DNA of 64,000 bases from Actinocatenispora rupis (GCF_016861975.1 NZ_BOMB01000048.1:21066-85065); one strand, 5' to 3'. Counted from the stretch's first letter, positions 32,316 through 41,677 are shown. Program-made: numbers and translations. The notes: generated by a model not told the origin, from the letters alone.

Positions 32316-33713
32316 GTGACAGTACTGGCCGGAGCGGGGCTGACCAGGGTCACCATCGTTGCGCCGAAGACGCGCGTCGACCTGTCCGTACCCGACGACG
32401 TCCCGCTCGCCGACCTGCTCCCCACCCTCCTCAAGTACGTCGGGGAGGACGTGGCGCGCGCCGGCACCGCGCACGGCGGCTGGGCGCTGGCCCGGCTCGG
32501 CGGCCGGGCCCTCGACACCGACCGCACCCCGGCGCAGCTCGCCATCAAGCACGGCGAGGAGCTGCACTTCGCGCCGCGCGAGGAGCTGGCGCCCGAGGTC
32601 GTCTTCGACGACGTGGTCGACGCGATCGTCGGCGGTGTCGAGGCGCACGGTCGGCGCTGGACGCCCGGCACGACCCGGCGGTTCGGGCTCGGCGTGCTCG
32701 CCGGGGCGGCGCTGCTCGGCGCGGTGCTGCTGGCGGTCGCCGCGCCACCGCTCGCCGGCGGCCTGACGGGCCTCGGTCTCGGCGCCGTCCTGCTGCTGGC
32801 GTCCGCCGTGCTGGCCCGCGCCGTCGGCGACGCCCGCGCCGGACTCGTCGCCGCCGCCCTCGCCCCGGCGTACGGGTTCGTCGGCGGGATGCTGCTGCTC
32901 GCCACCGCCACCGACCGGTACGCTGCCGGTCCGCTGCTGCTCGGGACCACCGCGGCGCTGCTGTGCACGGTGCTCGGCGCGGTGGCCGTGGCGTACCAGG
33001 TGCCGGTGTTCGTGGGGGCCGGGACCGCGCTGGTCGGGACCGCCGCCGCGGCGCTGGTCGTACTCGCCGCGGGGGTGTCACCGGCCGCCGCCGCTGCGGT
33101 GCTGGGCGCGGTGGCGTTGGCCGTGGTGCCGGCGGCGCCGATGGCCGCGTTCCGGCTCGCCCGGCTGCCGGTGCCGACCATCCCGACCACCGCCGAGGAA
33201 CTGAAGGCCGACGCGGTCGAGGTCGCCGGCGCCGAGGTGCTCACCCGTACCGTCGTCGCAGGTCACTACCTGACCGCGCTGGTCGCCGCCGCCTCCGCGG
33301 TCGTGGCCGGCTGCGTCGTCGTGGTGGTCGCGACGGGCGGCTGGGCCGGCGCGCTGCTCGCGCTGGTCGTGTCGCTCGTCCTGCTGTGCCGGAGCCGTTC
33401 CTTCGTCGTCCTCGCGCACCGGATGCCGCCGCTGCTCGCCGGCCTGGTCGGGCTGGCGGCCCTGGCGACGGGTGTCGCGCTGGCCGGGATCCCTTCCGTA
33501 CCACCGGGTGTGGCGCTCGCCGTCGCCCTCGCCGTGGTACTGCTCGCCGGTGCCGGCGCCGCCGGGTACGGCCTGGCCAACGCCGGCCGGCGTACCACGC
33601 CGGTGTGGGGTCGGGTGCTCGACATCGTCGAGGTGGTGCTCGGGCTCGCCGTGATCCCGCTCGTCCTCGCGGTCTGCCAGCTGTACACGCTGATCCGCGC
33701 CCTGAACGGCTGA
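32316..33713 (+). CDS. eccD: Type VII secretion membrane channel protein EccD
   Basis: 465 residues from GTG 32316, with GGAGGAG 8 bases upstream. An N-terminal ubiquitin-like domain (LTRVTIVAPKTRVDLSVPDDVPLADLLP, residues 5-90) precedes about eleven membrane helices, the standard EccD plan. It forms the bulk of the inner-membrane pore with EccB, EccC and EccE. The gene stands alone on the plus strand between the minus-strand eccC and eccE. A 144-base gap with direct repeats follows. Confidence 0.95.
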   Translation: MTVLAGAGLTRVTIVAPKTRVDLSVPDDVPLADLLPTLLKYVGEDVARAGTAHGGWALARLGGRALDTDRTPAQLAIKHGEELHFAPREELAPEVVFDDVVDAIVGGVEAHGRRWTPGTTRRFGLGVLAGAALLGAVLLAVAAPPLAGGLTGLGLGAVLLLASAVLARAVGDARAGLVAAALAPAYGFVGGMLLLATATDRYAAGPLLLGTTAALLCTVLGAVAVAYQVPVFVGAGTALVGTAAAALVVLAAGVSPAAAAAVLGAVALAVVPAAPMAAFRLARLPVPTIPTTAEELKADAVEVAGAEVLTRTVVAGHYLTALVAAASAVVAGCVVVVVATGGWAGALLALVVSLVLLCRSRSFVVLAHRMPPLLAGLVGLAALATGVALAGIPSVPPGVALAVALAVVLLAGAGAAGYGLANAGRRTTPVWGRVLDIVEVVLGLAVIPLVLAVCQLYTLIRALNG

Positions 33714-33734
33714 CCGGGGCCGGATCGCCGCTCT

Positions 33735-33850
33735 GCCAACGGAATCCGGGCCACGTGACCGGTGCGCCGGTGGGTCGCGGTGACCGGGTCCGTTCCCTGC
33801 CAACGGATCCGTCGTCCCGGCGGCCGGATCGGTGCGCCGGCAACGGATCC
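33735..33850 (+). repeat. Direct repeats between eccD and eccE
   Basis: CAACGGATCC occurs at 33801-33810 and 33841-33850, with a one-base-longer copy CAACGGAATCC at 33738-33748, and GGTGCGCCGG at 33761-33770 and 33831-33840. They fill most of the junction of two convergent genes and look like local duplication. No ORF is present. Confidence 0.7.
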
Positions 33851-33857
33851 CGACAGG

Positions 33858-35717
33858 TCAGCGGGGTGGGCGGCCGAGGGCGGGTCGCTCCTGGCGGGGC
33901 GGGGTGAGCACCTCGCGCTCGACCGGCGTCGGCGTCGGCCACGCGAACCGTACGCTGCCGGGTTCGACGACCGCGACCATGTCGTCGTACATCCGGGACA
34001 GCAGGTTCGTCGACTCGGCGCTCAAGCCGTACGTGCCGGCGACGAGCTGCGCGTCGGCGGGCAGCAGCTTGCCGGTGACGACGAGGTCGGTACCGGCGAG
34101 CAGCGCGGCGGTCGGCCGGGTGCAGGTGACGGCGGTGGTCTGCCACGCGACGGGCGGCGGCGCCATCCCGGTCGGATCCACCGACACCAGTACGGGTGCG
34201 GCGGGGTGCGGCGGCAGCACCGTGGCCGGCGGGAGTACGCAGTGGTCGACGCCGGTGGCCCAGCGGCCGAGCGACACCCAGTCGGGTTGCCCGGGCGAGG
34301 AGACGACGCGGGCGCCGACGGCCAGGCAGCGCAACAGAACCAGCCGGGTGGGCCAGATCCCGCCGACGAGGACGAGCCGGGTCGGCCGGTGCCGAAACAC
34401 GTCGACGAGGACGGGTTTCTGGTCGGGGTCGCGGCCGAGCAGCACCCCGCCCCGGGGTACGGGAGGGGCGAGCGCGTCGAGCGCGCCGACCGGGCAGGCG
34501 TGCGCGGCGGTACCGACGGCGGGGGAGCCACCGGTCGGCACGGTGGCGTACGCGGCGGGCCCCTGTTCACCGTCGAGCCGGCGCACCGTGATGCCGTGCA
34601 GTTCGGCGGAGTGGGCGAGCGCCTCGGTGGCGGCGGCGAGCGCGTCGGGCGGCGCGCCGAGCCGCACGTACCCGCGGAGCGGCACCTCCGCCGGCCCCAC
34701 CAGGTCGGTACGCGGGCCGAGGACCAGGGCGACGGTGGTCCACGCGGCCGGGCCGGCGGACAGCAGTGCGCCGGTCCGCCCACCCCGCGGCGGCCACCCC
34801 GTCACCTGGTACGACACCTGCGCGTACCCGTCGGCGGTGAACCGGTCCCAGGTCTGCGCCGTACGGCGGCCGCCGGCGGCGAGCGGGCCGAGACCCAGCG
34901 TGGAGGTGAGGACGGCGAGCAGCTCGTCGGCCCCGAGTGTCCGATGTGGAACGTCCGATGTGGACAGTGTGCGGCCGACCCGGCGCAGCGCCGCCGCCAG
35001 CGCCCGGCGTACCCCGGCCGGTCCGCCGCCCCGGCTGGCCGCCGCGTCCACCGCGTCCACCACGTCCAACCGCACGCACACGTACGTCCCGGCCAGCGCC
35101 GGCGGCACCTGACCCGCCAGCCGGGCCCCCACGTCCTGGTACGACTGCGCCGCCGGCGCCCACGTGGTCAGCCGCGGCGTCGGCGCCGGCGCCACCCGCG
35201 TCACCACCTGGAGCGTGGACAGCCCGCCGTCGACCAGCGCGGACAGCTCGCGCAGCGGCAGCGCGTCGCCGCCGTCCACGGCCACCGCCGCGAACCACCC
35301 CTCCCCGTCGTACGCCAGCCCGAACGTGGCGTCCCGCTCGGTCACGTCCACCACGCGCAGTTCCGGGGCCAGCTCACGCAACGCGGCGCGCCGCGGCTCG
35401 CCCTGCCGCGCCGTGCCGCCCCAGCGCCGGAACCGCCACCGCAACGGGATCTGCTGGTACCACCAGCGTCCGCGCCACCGGCCGAGCAGCAGCGCCGTCA
35501 CCGCCACCGCGACCGCGGCCACCACCGGCAGCAGCCACGCGACCCGCCCGACCGCGACCGCCACCGCGAACGCCGCGACCTCCACCACCACCAGCTGCGC
35601 CAACAACGGCCCGGTACGCCGGCGTCGGCCACCCGGCAGCGCGCGCAACGGGGGCACCGCCGGCCCGGCCGTACCGCCGGCGAGCCGGTCGTCCATCGTC
35701 GGAGTCGTCGGCGTCAC
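33858..35717 (-). CDS. eccE: Type VII secretion protein EccE
   Basis: 619 residues if the GTG at 35717 is used; ATG 35696 (MDDRLAGG) is equally possible and no clear ribosome site separates them. Two membrane helices near the N-terminus (about residues 35-80), then the family motif RWWYQQIPLRWRFRRWGG and a large cytoplasmic or extracytoplasmic beta-rich domain. EccE completes the periphery of the ESX core complex. It is longer than the mycobacterial EccE, mainly in the C-terminal half. Divergent from eccB across a 260-base promoter region. Confidence 0.88.
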   Translation of the reverse strand: MTPTTPTMDDRLAGGTAGPAVPPLRALPGGRRRRTGPLLAQLVVVEVAAFAVAVAVGRVAWLLPVVAAVAVAVTALLLGRWRGRWWYQQIPLRWRFRRWGGTARQGEPRRAALRELAPELRVVDVTERDATFGLAYDGEGWFAAVAVDGGDALPLRELSALVDGGLSTLQVVTRVAPAPTPRLTTWAPAAQSYQDVGARLAGQVPPALAGTYVCVRLDVVDAVDAAASRGGGPAGVRRALAAALRRVGRTLSTSDVPHRTLGADELLAVLTSTLGLGPLAAGGRRTAQTWDRFTADGYAQVSYQVTGWPPRGGRTGALLSAGPAAWTTVALVLGPRTDLVGPAEVPLRGYVRLGAPPDALAAATEALAHSAELHGITVRRLDGEQGPAAYATVPTGGSPAVGTAAHACPVGALDALAPPVPRGGVLLGRDPDQKPVLVDVFRHRPTRLVLVGGIWPTRLVLLRCLAVGARVVSSPGQPDWVSLGRWATGVDHCVLPPATVLPPHPAAPVLVSVDPTGMAPPPVAWQTTAVTCTRPTAALLAGTDLVVTGKLLPADAQLVAGTYGLSAESTNLLSRMYDDMVAVVEPGSVRFAWPTPTPVEREVLTPPRQERPALGRPPR

Positions 35718-35898
35718 CGCACACCGCCCGGCCGCCGTCCCCGACCACTGCACCGGTACTCACGCCGGTGTGGGCTGCCGGTGCTCATCGTCGTGCGGCT
35801 CCTCCACGCTCGCTTCGCCGTCGGACCACCGGCTCCCGGCGCCGGATGCCGGTATCGCACCGGTTGCGGTCGTCCGATACAACACCCAACGGTGCCAG

Positions 35899-35904
35899 TA
35901 GGCT
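35899..35904 (+). promoter_or_regulatory. -10-like box upstream of eccB, shared with the Esx-type gene
   Basis: TAGGCT lies 73 bases before the eccB start. An identical TAGGCT at 37457-37462 lies 75 bases before the next secretion gene. The equal spacing suggests two similar promoters; no convincing -35 box is seen for either. Confidence 0.3.
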
Positions 35905-35977
35905 CGGGCGGCCTCATGGTATGTGCCCGGCCCGTCCTGGACGGTACGGGTACGCACATCGACGGGAGGAGTGGGCG

Positions 35978-37396
35978 ATGCGGTCGCGTCGCGAACAGAT
36001 CCGGGCGTACCGCTTCGTGACCCGGCGCATCGTCACGGCGCTGCTCGGCGGCGACCCCGACTCGACCGATCCGCCCATGCGCCGCGCCGGCCTCACCACG
36101 TTCGCCAGCGCGATGATCGGCGCGCTCGTCCTCGCCGGATTCGGCGTGTACGGCCTGGTCCGCCCCGGCGGCAACACGTCGTGGCGGCAGCGCGGCACCC
36201 TGATCGTCGAGAAGGACACCGGCACCCGCTTCGTCTACGACAAGGGCGCCCTGCACCCGGTCCTCAACTACGCCTCGGCCCGCCTCATTCTCAAGGCCGC
36301 GGACCCTCCCGTCGTCACCGTCTCCGCCGACTCGCTCGCCGGCGTACCGCGTGGTCGGCCCGCCGGCATCCGCGACGCCCCCGACACGCTGCCCACCCCC
36401 GACCGACTCACCGGCCTGCCCTGGTCCGTCTGCTCCGCCACCAGATCCGACGCGGTACGGCACGATCCGATGGTCAGCGTCGCACTCGGCCACAGCTTCT
36501 CGGGCGGCGCCGCACTCACCGACCGCGGCGTACTCGTCAAGGCCGCGGGCGTGGGCACGTACCTGCTGTGGCACGGCACCCGGCTGCGCATTCCGAGCTC
36601 GTCGTTCAACCCGTTCGTGTCGGACACGAGCCCCACCGACGTCGCGCCCGCGATGCTCAACGCGGTCCCGGCCGGGCCGGACCTGGTCGCGCCGAAGATC
36701 GACGGCGAGGGCGGCGCGGCGCCGAAGGTCGGCGACGGCACCGGTCGGATCGGGTCGGTCTACAAGGTGCCCAGCGCCGGCGCCGCCGACATGTACTTCG
36801 TGCTGCTCGCCGACGGCCTCGCCCGGACCAGCCAGACGGTGGCCTTCCTGCTGCTCAACGCGCAGAACCAGACCGACCCGCAGTCGCTCAGCCTGGTCGA
36901 GTACAAGGAGGCCAAGCACTCGAAGCGGAACCTGCAGGTACACGGGATCCCGAGCGTGCCGCGGACGCCGGCGAACCTGCCCGACACGGGGTCGGCGCTG
37001 TGCGCGTCGTACCGGGGAGGCGGCCACACCACGATCGAGGTGTACGGGTCGGCGCCGGCGGCGTTGACGACGCGGCCGGACGGCGCGGACGACCGTACCG
37101 ACGAGCTGGGTGGGTTGACGGCGGGGGCGGTGCTGGTGCCGGGCGGCGGGGGCGCGCTGGTGCGGGCGACCACGTCGGCCGGGGTGCCCACGGGCACCAC
37201 GTACCTCGTCACCGACCAGGGCATCCGGTACGGCGTGCCGTCCAAGGACGCGCGCACCGCCCTCGGGTACGAGGGGGTGACGCCGACGTCGGTCCCGCAG
37301 GATCTGTTGGACCTGGTGCCGTCCGGGCCGTCCCTGGACCCGAAGGCCGCCACGAACTACGTGTCGGCCGCCCCGTCCCCGTCGAGTACGAAGTAG
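35978..37396 (+). CDS. eccB: Type VII secretion protein EccB
   Basis: 472 residues from ATG 35978 with GGGAGGAG upstream. The start SRREQIRAYRFVTRRIVTALL is the EccB signature, followed by one membrane helix (about residues 42-62) and a long extracytoplasmic repeat domain with Cys at about 162 and 340 (WSVCSATR, SALCASYRG) that can form the known disulfide. EccB links the ESX pore to the cell wall side. Followed after 141 bases by the two candidate substrates. Confidence 0.95.
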   Translation: MRSRREQIRAYRFVTRRIVTALLGGDPDSTDPPMRRAGLTTFASAMIGALVLAGFGVYGLVRPGGNTSWRQRGTLIVEKDTGTRFVYDKGALHPVLNYASARLILKAADPPVVTVSADSLAGVPRGRPAGIRDAPDTLPTPDRLTGLPWSVCSATRSDAVRHDPMVSVALGHSFSGGAALTDRGVLVKAAGVGTYLLWHGTRLRIPSSSFNPFVSDTSPTDVAPAMLNAVPAGPDLVAPKIDGEGGAAPKVGDGTGRIGSVYKVPSAGAADMYFVLLADGLARTSQTVAFLLLNAQNQTDPQSLSLVEYKEAKHSKRNLQVHGIPSVPRTPANLPDTGSALCASYRGGGHTTIEVYGSAPAALTTRPDGADDRTDELGGLTAGAVLVPGGGGALVRATTSAGVPTGTTYLVTDQGIRYGVPSKDARTALGYEGVTPTSVPQDLLDLVPSGPSLDPKAATNYVSAAPSPSSTK

Positions 37397-37537
37397 CACC
37401 GGCAGTGTGGTGACAGTTCTGCCCTGGCAGGGATGCGGAGAGTTGTCCCGGCTCGATAGGCTTGCCCACCGATTCAGTGGGACCGTCACGTGTCTGCCGG
37501 TACGACGGTTCCCGCCGGGACACCACGGGGAGTACTG

Positions 37538-37858
37538 ATGAGCCGGGCCGATCTTCAGGTGGACACCGAGTCCATCCGCGCGAGCGTGCACACGCTCGAC
37601 AAGCGCGTCGCCGATCTGCGCGACGCGATGCGTACGTTGACCGGGCTCGAACATCTGGGCCCGCCGCCGTTGGGCACGTTCCCGCACGCGAAGGACGCCG
37701 TCGCGTGGTACTCGGACATCAAGACCGGCAGCCTGGAGCGCATCGGTGACCTGCTCGACGCGCTGACCGCCCTGCGCGACGGCAACGCCACCATCGCCGA
37801 GGCGTACGAGCGGGTCGAGCGCGGCACGCACACCGACATCCACCGGCACCAGGCGTAG
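37538..37858 (+). CDS. Small helical Esx-like protein of the type VII locus
   Basis: 106 residues from ATG 37538 (GGGGAG upstream; an in-frame GTG start at 37490 is less likely). It is all helical with a Pro/Gly-rich turn (LGPPPLGTF) between two amphipathic segments, the size of ESAT-6 family proteins, but there is no clear W-x-G; WYSD may stand in. It lies 10 bases before the WXG-type gene, so the two are probably co-produced and may form a heterodimer exported by EccB/C/D/E. A chaperone-like role is also possible. Confidence 0.6.
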   Translation: MSRADLQVDTESIRASVHTLDKRVADLRDAMRTLTGLEHLGPPPLGTFPHAKDAVAWYSDIKTGSLERIGDLLDALTALRDGNATIAEAYERVERGTHTDIHRHQA

Positions 37859-37868
37859 GGGGCGGCGC

Positions 37869-38885
37869 ATGAACCGCGTGGGCAACCACAGCTACCACGG
37901 CTACAGCCACGAGAAGCTGCAGGAGATGCTCGACTCCGCCAAGCCGAAGGTCGTCCAGGACACGTACGCGGCGGCCTGGCAGAAGGTGTCGACCGCGGTG
38001 CTCAACCTGGCGGTGGCGCTGGACGCGACGATCGAGCACGGCACGTGGACGGGGCCGGCGGCGGAGGAGTTCGGCAGGCGGCTGACCGCGACGTCGACGT
38101 GCGCCCGCGACGCCGGCTCCACCACCGGCGACGTGGCCAGCGGGCTGGGCTACCTGGCCGACGACATCATCGCCGCGCAGGCGAAGATGCCGGACAAGCC
38201 CGCCCTCACCCCGCTCAGCGCGAACACCCCGGCGGACGGCGTCGTCGGCTCCTCCCAGGGGTACGTGAACTCGCAGCACGCGCAGCAGAAGGCCGCGGAC
38301 CAGGCGGAGAAGGTGATGACCGAGCTGGGCGGCCAGATGCAGGGCACCGCGTCGTACTGGTTCCCCGAGTCGATGCCGGCGAAGCCGGCCGACCTGCCGA
38401 GTACGCCGGGGGGCAACGGGGTCGTCCTGCACACGTCGCACGCCGGCGCGGGCCCGGGTGCGGTGCCCCCGACGCACGGCGGCACCGCGACGAACACGTC
38501 CGGCCCGGCCGGTAACGCGGTGCACCCGGTGCACATCGACATGCCCCCGGACGCCCCCGGTACGCAGCTCGCCGGTGCCGGCGGTCCGGTCGCGCCGGTC
38601 GGCGGTCAGCCGGCCGGGCTCGGTTCGGTGGGCGCGGGCGGTGTCGGCCACGTCGGCGCCGGGGTGGCGTCCCCGGCCGGCCTCGCCGCGGCGCCCGGCC
38701 CGCAGGCGCAGCCGCGTCTCGGTGGTACCGGCGGGGAGCAGCCGGTGTCGCGGTCGGGTGGCCCGCTGCTCGGCCGGTCTGCCGGTCGGCGCGGCGACGA
38801 CCCGGAGGAGTACAGCACCTGGCTGACCGAGGACGACATGGTCTGGCGCGACACGTCGCAGGCGCCACCGTCGCTGATCGAGTAG
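37869..38885 (+). CDS. WXG/PPE-like type VII secretion substrate candidate
   Basis: 338 residues from ATG 37869 with AGGGGGCGG upstream. The N-terminal 170 residues are helical with the Trp-x-Gly turn GTWTGPAAEEF of WXG100/PPE-type proteins. The rest is a low-complexity Gly/Pro/Ala-rich stretch, ending in an acidic-aromatic tail EEYSTWLTEDDMVWRD that could carry the export signal. No signal peptide. It closes the eccB operon and is followed by a hairpin terminator. Function after export is unknown. Confidence 0.75.
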   Translation: MNRVGNHSYHGYSHEKLQEMLDSAKPKVVQDTYAAAWQKVSTAVLNLAVALDATIEHGTWTGPAAEEFGRRLTATSTCARDAGSTTGDVASGLGYLADDIIAAQAKMPDKPALTPLSANTPADGVVGSSQGYVNSQHAQQKAADQAEKVMTELGGQMQGTASYWFPESMPAKPADLPSTPGGNGVVLHTSHAGAGPGAVPPTHGGTATNTSGPAGNAVHPVHIDMPPDAPGTQLAGAGGPVAPVGGQPAGLGSVGAGGVGHVGAGVASPAGLAAAPGPQAQPRLGGTGGEQPVSRSGGPLLGRSAGRRGDDPEEYSTWLTEDDMVWRDTSQAPPSLIE

Positions 38886-38895
38886 CCGTACGGGA

Positions 38896-38934
38896 AAGGG
38901 CGCCGTTGAGCCGGATCCGGTCCGCGGCGCCCTT
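38896..38934 (+). terminator. Hairpin terminator after the type VII operon
   Basis: AAGGGCGCCG (38896-38905) pairs perfectly with CGGCGCCCTT (38925-38934), 11 bases past the stop. It lies at a convergent junction. Confidence 0.8.
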
Positions 38935-38950
38935 CGTCGTACCCGGCGGG

Positions 38951-40237
38951 TCAGCTCGCCTCGCTGTCGGCGGCGGCGGGGGAGCCGGCGACGGCGATCC
39001 GGTTGCGGCCGGCGGCCTTCGCGGAGTAGAGGGCGGTGTCGGCGACGCGGAGCAGCGAGTCGAGCGTGTCGGCGTGGTCCGGGTAGAGGGCGACGCCGAT
39101 GGAGACGGTCAGCCCGCGGACGGGCGCCGCGCCGGGCAGGTCCCGCCGGCTCGGTACGCGCAGCTCGGCGACGCGTTCGCGGAGCCGGTCGGCGATCATC
39201 GCGGCGCGGTCGGCGTCGGTGTCGGGTAGCGCCAGGACGAACTCCTCGCCGCCGAACCGTCCCGCCAGGTCCTTCCCGCGTACTCCGGACGCGACGGCGG
39301 TGGCGACGGCGCGCAGTGCCTCGTCGCCGACGAGGTGCCCGTACGCGTCGTTGATCTGCTTGAAGTGGTCGAGGTCGGCGACGAGGACGGCGAACGTGGT
39401 GTGCCGGGCGCGGGCGCGGTCGAGTTCGGCGGACGCCCGCTGGTGCCACCAGCCGGCGACGGCGAGCCCGGTCTTGGCGTCGGTCCGCGCCTCGTCGGTG
39501 AGCTGGTCGACCAGGAGTACGCGCTGGAGCAGGACGACGGCGGGGACGGCGAGCAGCATCGCCCACGGCTCGTACAGGGCGACGATGGAGACGAGGCCGC
39601 CGAACGTGAGCGCCGCCGCGTCGACCGCGACCGTGGTCCGGTCGCCGAACGACTCCGCCCGGGTGGCGCCCGGGGCGAGCAGCACGATCAGGATCCCGCA
39701 CAGCAGCACGTCGACCGCCTCGTACGTGAGGGCGGCGGCGAGGACGGCGACGACCACGGCGAGTCCGTGCGGTACCCGGTCGGGGAGGGCGTCGCCGGTG
39801 AGCCGGAAGACCGCGCCGCTGGACAGCACCGCGAGTACGGTCATGCTGCCGCTGAACACCCAGGCGAACGGCCGGCACCGGCTGGCGCGCAGCCGCCAGT
39901 AGACGGACATGGCGACGACGGCGAGGACGGCGACGCCGGGCGGCAGGATCAGCGCGGCGCACAGCGACCAGGCGGCCTGGAGGTCCTTGTGCAGGCTGCC
40001 GGACAGCCGCCGTTCGCGTTCGACCCGGCGGGCGCCCTCGATGGCGATCGCCGCACACACCAGCAGCGGTACGACGAGCGCGACCCCGGGCCACCACGTA
40101 CGCAGGGCGACGGTGGTGCCGCCGAGGACGAGGGCGGCGAGGTCGACCGTGAGGGTGAACGCGCGGGCGGCCGGGGGTGCGGACCACAGCGCCCAGCGAC
40201 GGATGGCGGGCTGTCGTGTGTGGTCCGTGGTGCTCAC
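38951..40237 (-). CDS. Membrane diguanylate cyclase (GGDEF)
   Basis: 428 residues from GTG 40237 (GGGAGGAG 12 bases upstream; an ATG at 40312 is possible). About six to seven membrane helices fill the first 240 residues, then a full GGDEF domain: active site GGEEF at about 329-333, with an RxxD product-inhibition site (RGKD) exactly five residues before it, and the start motif DAKTGL. It should make cyclic di-GMP with feedback control. No EAL domain. The membrane part has no named sensor fold. Confidence 0.92.
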   Translation of the reverse strand: MSTTDHTRQPAIRRWALWSAPPAARAFTLTVDLAALVLGGTTVALRTWWPGVALVVPLLVCAAIAIEGARRVERERRLSGSLHKDLQAAWSLCAALILPPGVAVLAVVAMSVYWRLRASRCRPFAWVFSGSMTVLAVLSSGAVFRLTGDALPDRVPHGLAVVVAVLAAALTYEAVDVLLCGILIVLLAPGATRAESFGDRTTVAVDAAALTFGGLVSIVALYEPWAMLLAVPAVVLLQRVLLVDQLTDEARTDAKTGLAVAGWWHQRASAELDRARARHTTFAVLVADLDHFKQINDAYGHLVGDEALRAVATAVASGVRGKDLAGRFGGEEFVLALPDTDADRAAMIADRLRERVAELRVPSRRDLPGAAPVRGLTVSIGVALYPDHADTLDSLLRVADTALYSAKAAGRNRIAVAGSPAAADSEAS

Positions 40238-40380
40238 CGGCTGAACGCACTCCTCCCGTCGTGCCGCGGTCGCGGCGCGGAGATCGAACGCCTCGGGTGA
40301 CGATCGTCGCACGCCTTCGGCGGCCGGTCAGCCCCGGCGCGGCGGTACGTCCGGGTTGCGTCGGGCGCCACAGTGGGAAA

Positions 40381-40398
40381 TAGTTGCTGCGTCAACTA
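40381..40398. promoter_or_regulatory. TAGTTG-N6-CAACTA operator, copy 2
   Basis: TAGTTG-CTGCGT-CAACTA, identical in both arms to 25907-25924. A third half site AGTTG follows at once, giving an overlapping CAACT-A-AGTTG dyad (40393-40403). It is 60 bases before the nitroreductase-family start. Confidence 0.65.
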
Positions 40399-40458
40399 AG
40401 TTGCACCGTACGCAAGCCGCAACCGGCACGTGTCGTGCCCAGTACCTGTGGAGAGATA

Positions 40459-41082
40459 GTGACAGTCACCGCGCAGACCGGACAGAACACCCCGCTCGCG
40501 CTGGACGAGGGCGCGCAGGACCTGCTGTTCCGCAACGCCCGTACGGCGAACACGTTCACCGACGAGCCGGTCACCGACGAGCAGATCCAGGCCATCCACG
40601 ACCTGGTCAAGTGGGGCCCCACGTCCATGAACCAGCAGCCGCTGCGGGTCGTCCTGGTCCGTACGCCCGAGGCGCGGCAGAGGCTGGTGGCGCACATGTC
40701 GGACAACAACAAGGACAAGACGGGCAAGGCGCCGCTGGTCGCGATCCTCGCCGCCGACACCGACTTCCACGAGGAGATGCCGCGCGTCTTCCCGCACTTC
40801 CCCGGTGCCAAGGACATGTTCGCCGCGAACGACGAGCTCCGTGAAGGCAACGCCCGCCTCAACGGCGCCCTCCAGATCGCGTACTTCATCCTCGGCGTAC
40901 GCGCCGCCGGGCTCGCCGCGGGCCCGATGACCGGCTTCGACGCCGCCGGCATCGACGCCGAGTTCTTCCCCGACGGCAAGCACCGCACCCAGGTCGTCGT
41001 CAACATCGGCAAGCCCGGTGACGGTGCCTGGTTCGACCGCCTGCCCCGCCTGTCGTACGACGAGGTCTTCCGTACCGTCTGA
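40459..41082 (+). CDS. Nitroreductase-family malonic semialdehyde reductase (RutE/HadB-like)
   Basis: 207 residues from GTG 40459 with GGAGAG upstream. Motifs of the RutE group: LLFRNARTANTFTDEPV at the start, WGPTSMNQQPLRVV for FMN contact, and GPMTGFDAAGIDAEFF near the C-terminus. It binds FMN and uses NAD(P)H; physiological substrate may be an aldehyde or quinone rather than malonic semialdehyde, since no rut pathway genes are nearby. The shared upstream dyad places it in the same putative redox regulon as the LLM/FMN reductase pair. Confidence 0.9.
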   Translation: MTVTAQTGQNTPLALDEGAQDLLFRNARTANTFTDEPVTDEQIQAIHDLVKWGPTSMNQQPLRVVLVRTPEARQRLVAHMSDNNKDKTGKAPLVAILAADTDFHEEMPRVFPHFPGAKDMFAANDELREGNARLNGALQIAYFILGVRAAGLAAGPMTGFDAAGIDAEFFPDGKHRTQVVVNIGKPGDGAWFDRLPRLSYDEVFRTV

Positions 41083-41094
41083 CCGGTTTCCCGC

Positions 41095-41134
41095 GACCAC
41101 CCGGACCCGGATGTTCACCCCGGGCCGGGTGGTC
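41095..41134 (+). terminator. Hairpin terminator
   Basis: GACCACCCGG (41095-41104) pairs perfectly with CCGGGTGGTC (41125-41134), 12 bases after the nitroreductase-family stop. Confidence 0.7.
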
Positions 41135-41244
41135 CCGCGTTGCGTCGGATAACAGTTCTTTGTCAGGCTGGGCACGGGGAGTTCCCAGGAGGCCGTGCCT
41201 ACCGTGACGTGTCGGCCTCCGTACGAGGCTCAAGGGGTACGGCA

Positions 41245-41667
41245 ATGAGCGATGACGCGACGGTACGGGCGGGTCCACCGGGCGCGACCGTACGGCAGCA
41301 GTTGGATCAGACGTCCCGGCTGGACGCCGTGGTACTGGGTGACACCGGCACCGGCGACCCCCCACCCGCGGACGGTACGGCGCAGCTCGTCGCGGTGCGC
41401 GGGCCCAGCGTCGGCACCAGGTACCCGGTGGCCGCGGACACGGTCACGATCGGGCGCAACCCCGGGTCGGACATCCGGCTCGACCACGTGACGGTGTCCC
41501 GCCGGCACGCCGAGGTACACCGGACCGGCGGGCGCTTCAGCGTCGCCGACCTCGGCAGCCTGAACGGGACGTACGTCAACCAGGAGCGGGTCGAGTCGGC
41601 CACCCTGGAGGACGGCGACGAGCTCCAGATCGGCAAGTTCCGGCTGGTCTTCCGCGCCGCCCGCTGA
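41245..41667 (+). CDS. FHA-domain protein, GarA/OdhI-like
   Basis: 140 residues from ATG 41245 with AAGGGG upstream. A single forkhead-associated domain (about residues 45-135) with all phosphothreonine-binding motifs: IGRNPGSDIRLDHVTVSRRHAEV and LGSLNGTYVN. The N-terminal tail contains DQTSR, which could be the phosphorylation site that in GarA/OdhI folds back on the FHA domain. Such proteins are Ser/Thr-kinase switches on 2-oxoglutarate metabolism, though the match in the tail is weak. A 7-bp inverted repeat GGCACGG/CCGTGCC (41171-41199) lies in its upstream region. Confidence 0.85.
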   Translation: MSDDATVRAGPPGATVRQQLDQTSRLDAVVLGDTGTGDPPPADGTAQLVAVRGPSVGTRYPVAADTVTIGRNPGSDIRLDHVTVSRRHAEVHRTGGRFSVADLGSLNGTYVNQERVESATLEDGDELQIGKFRLVFRAAR

Positions 41668-41677
41668 GCCACCACCA

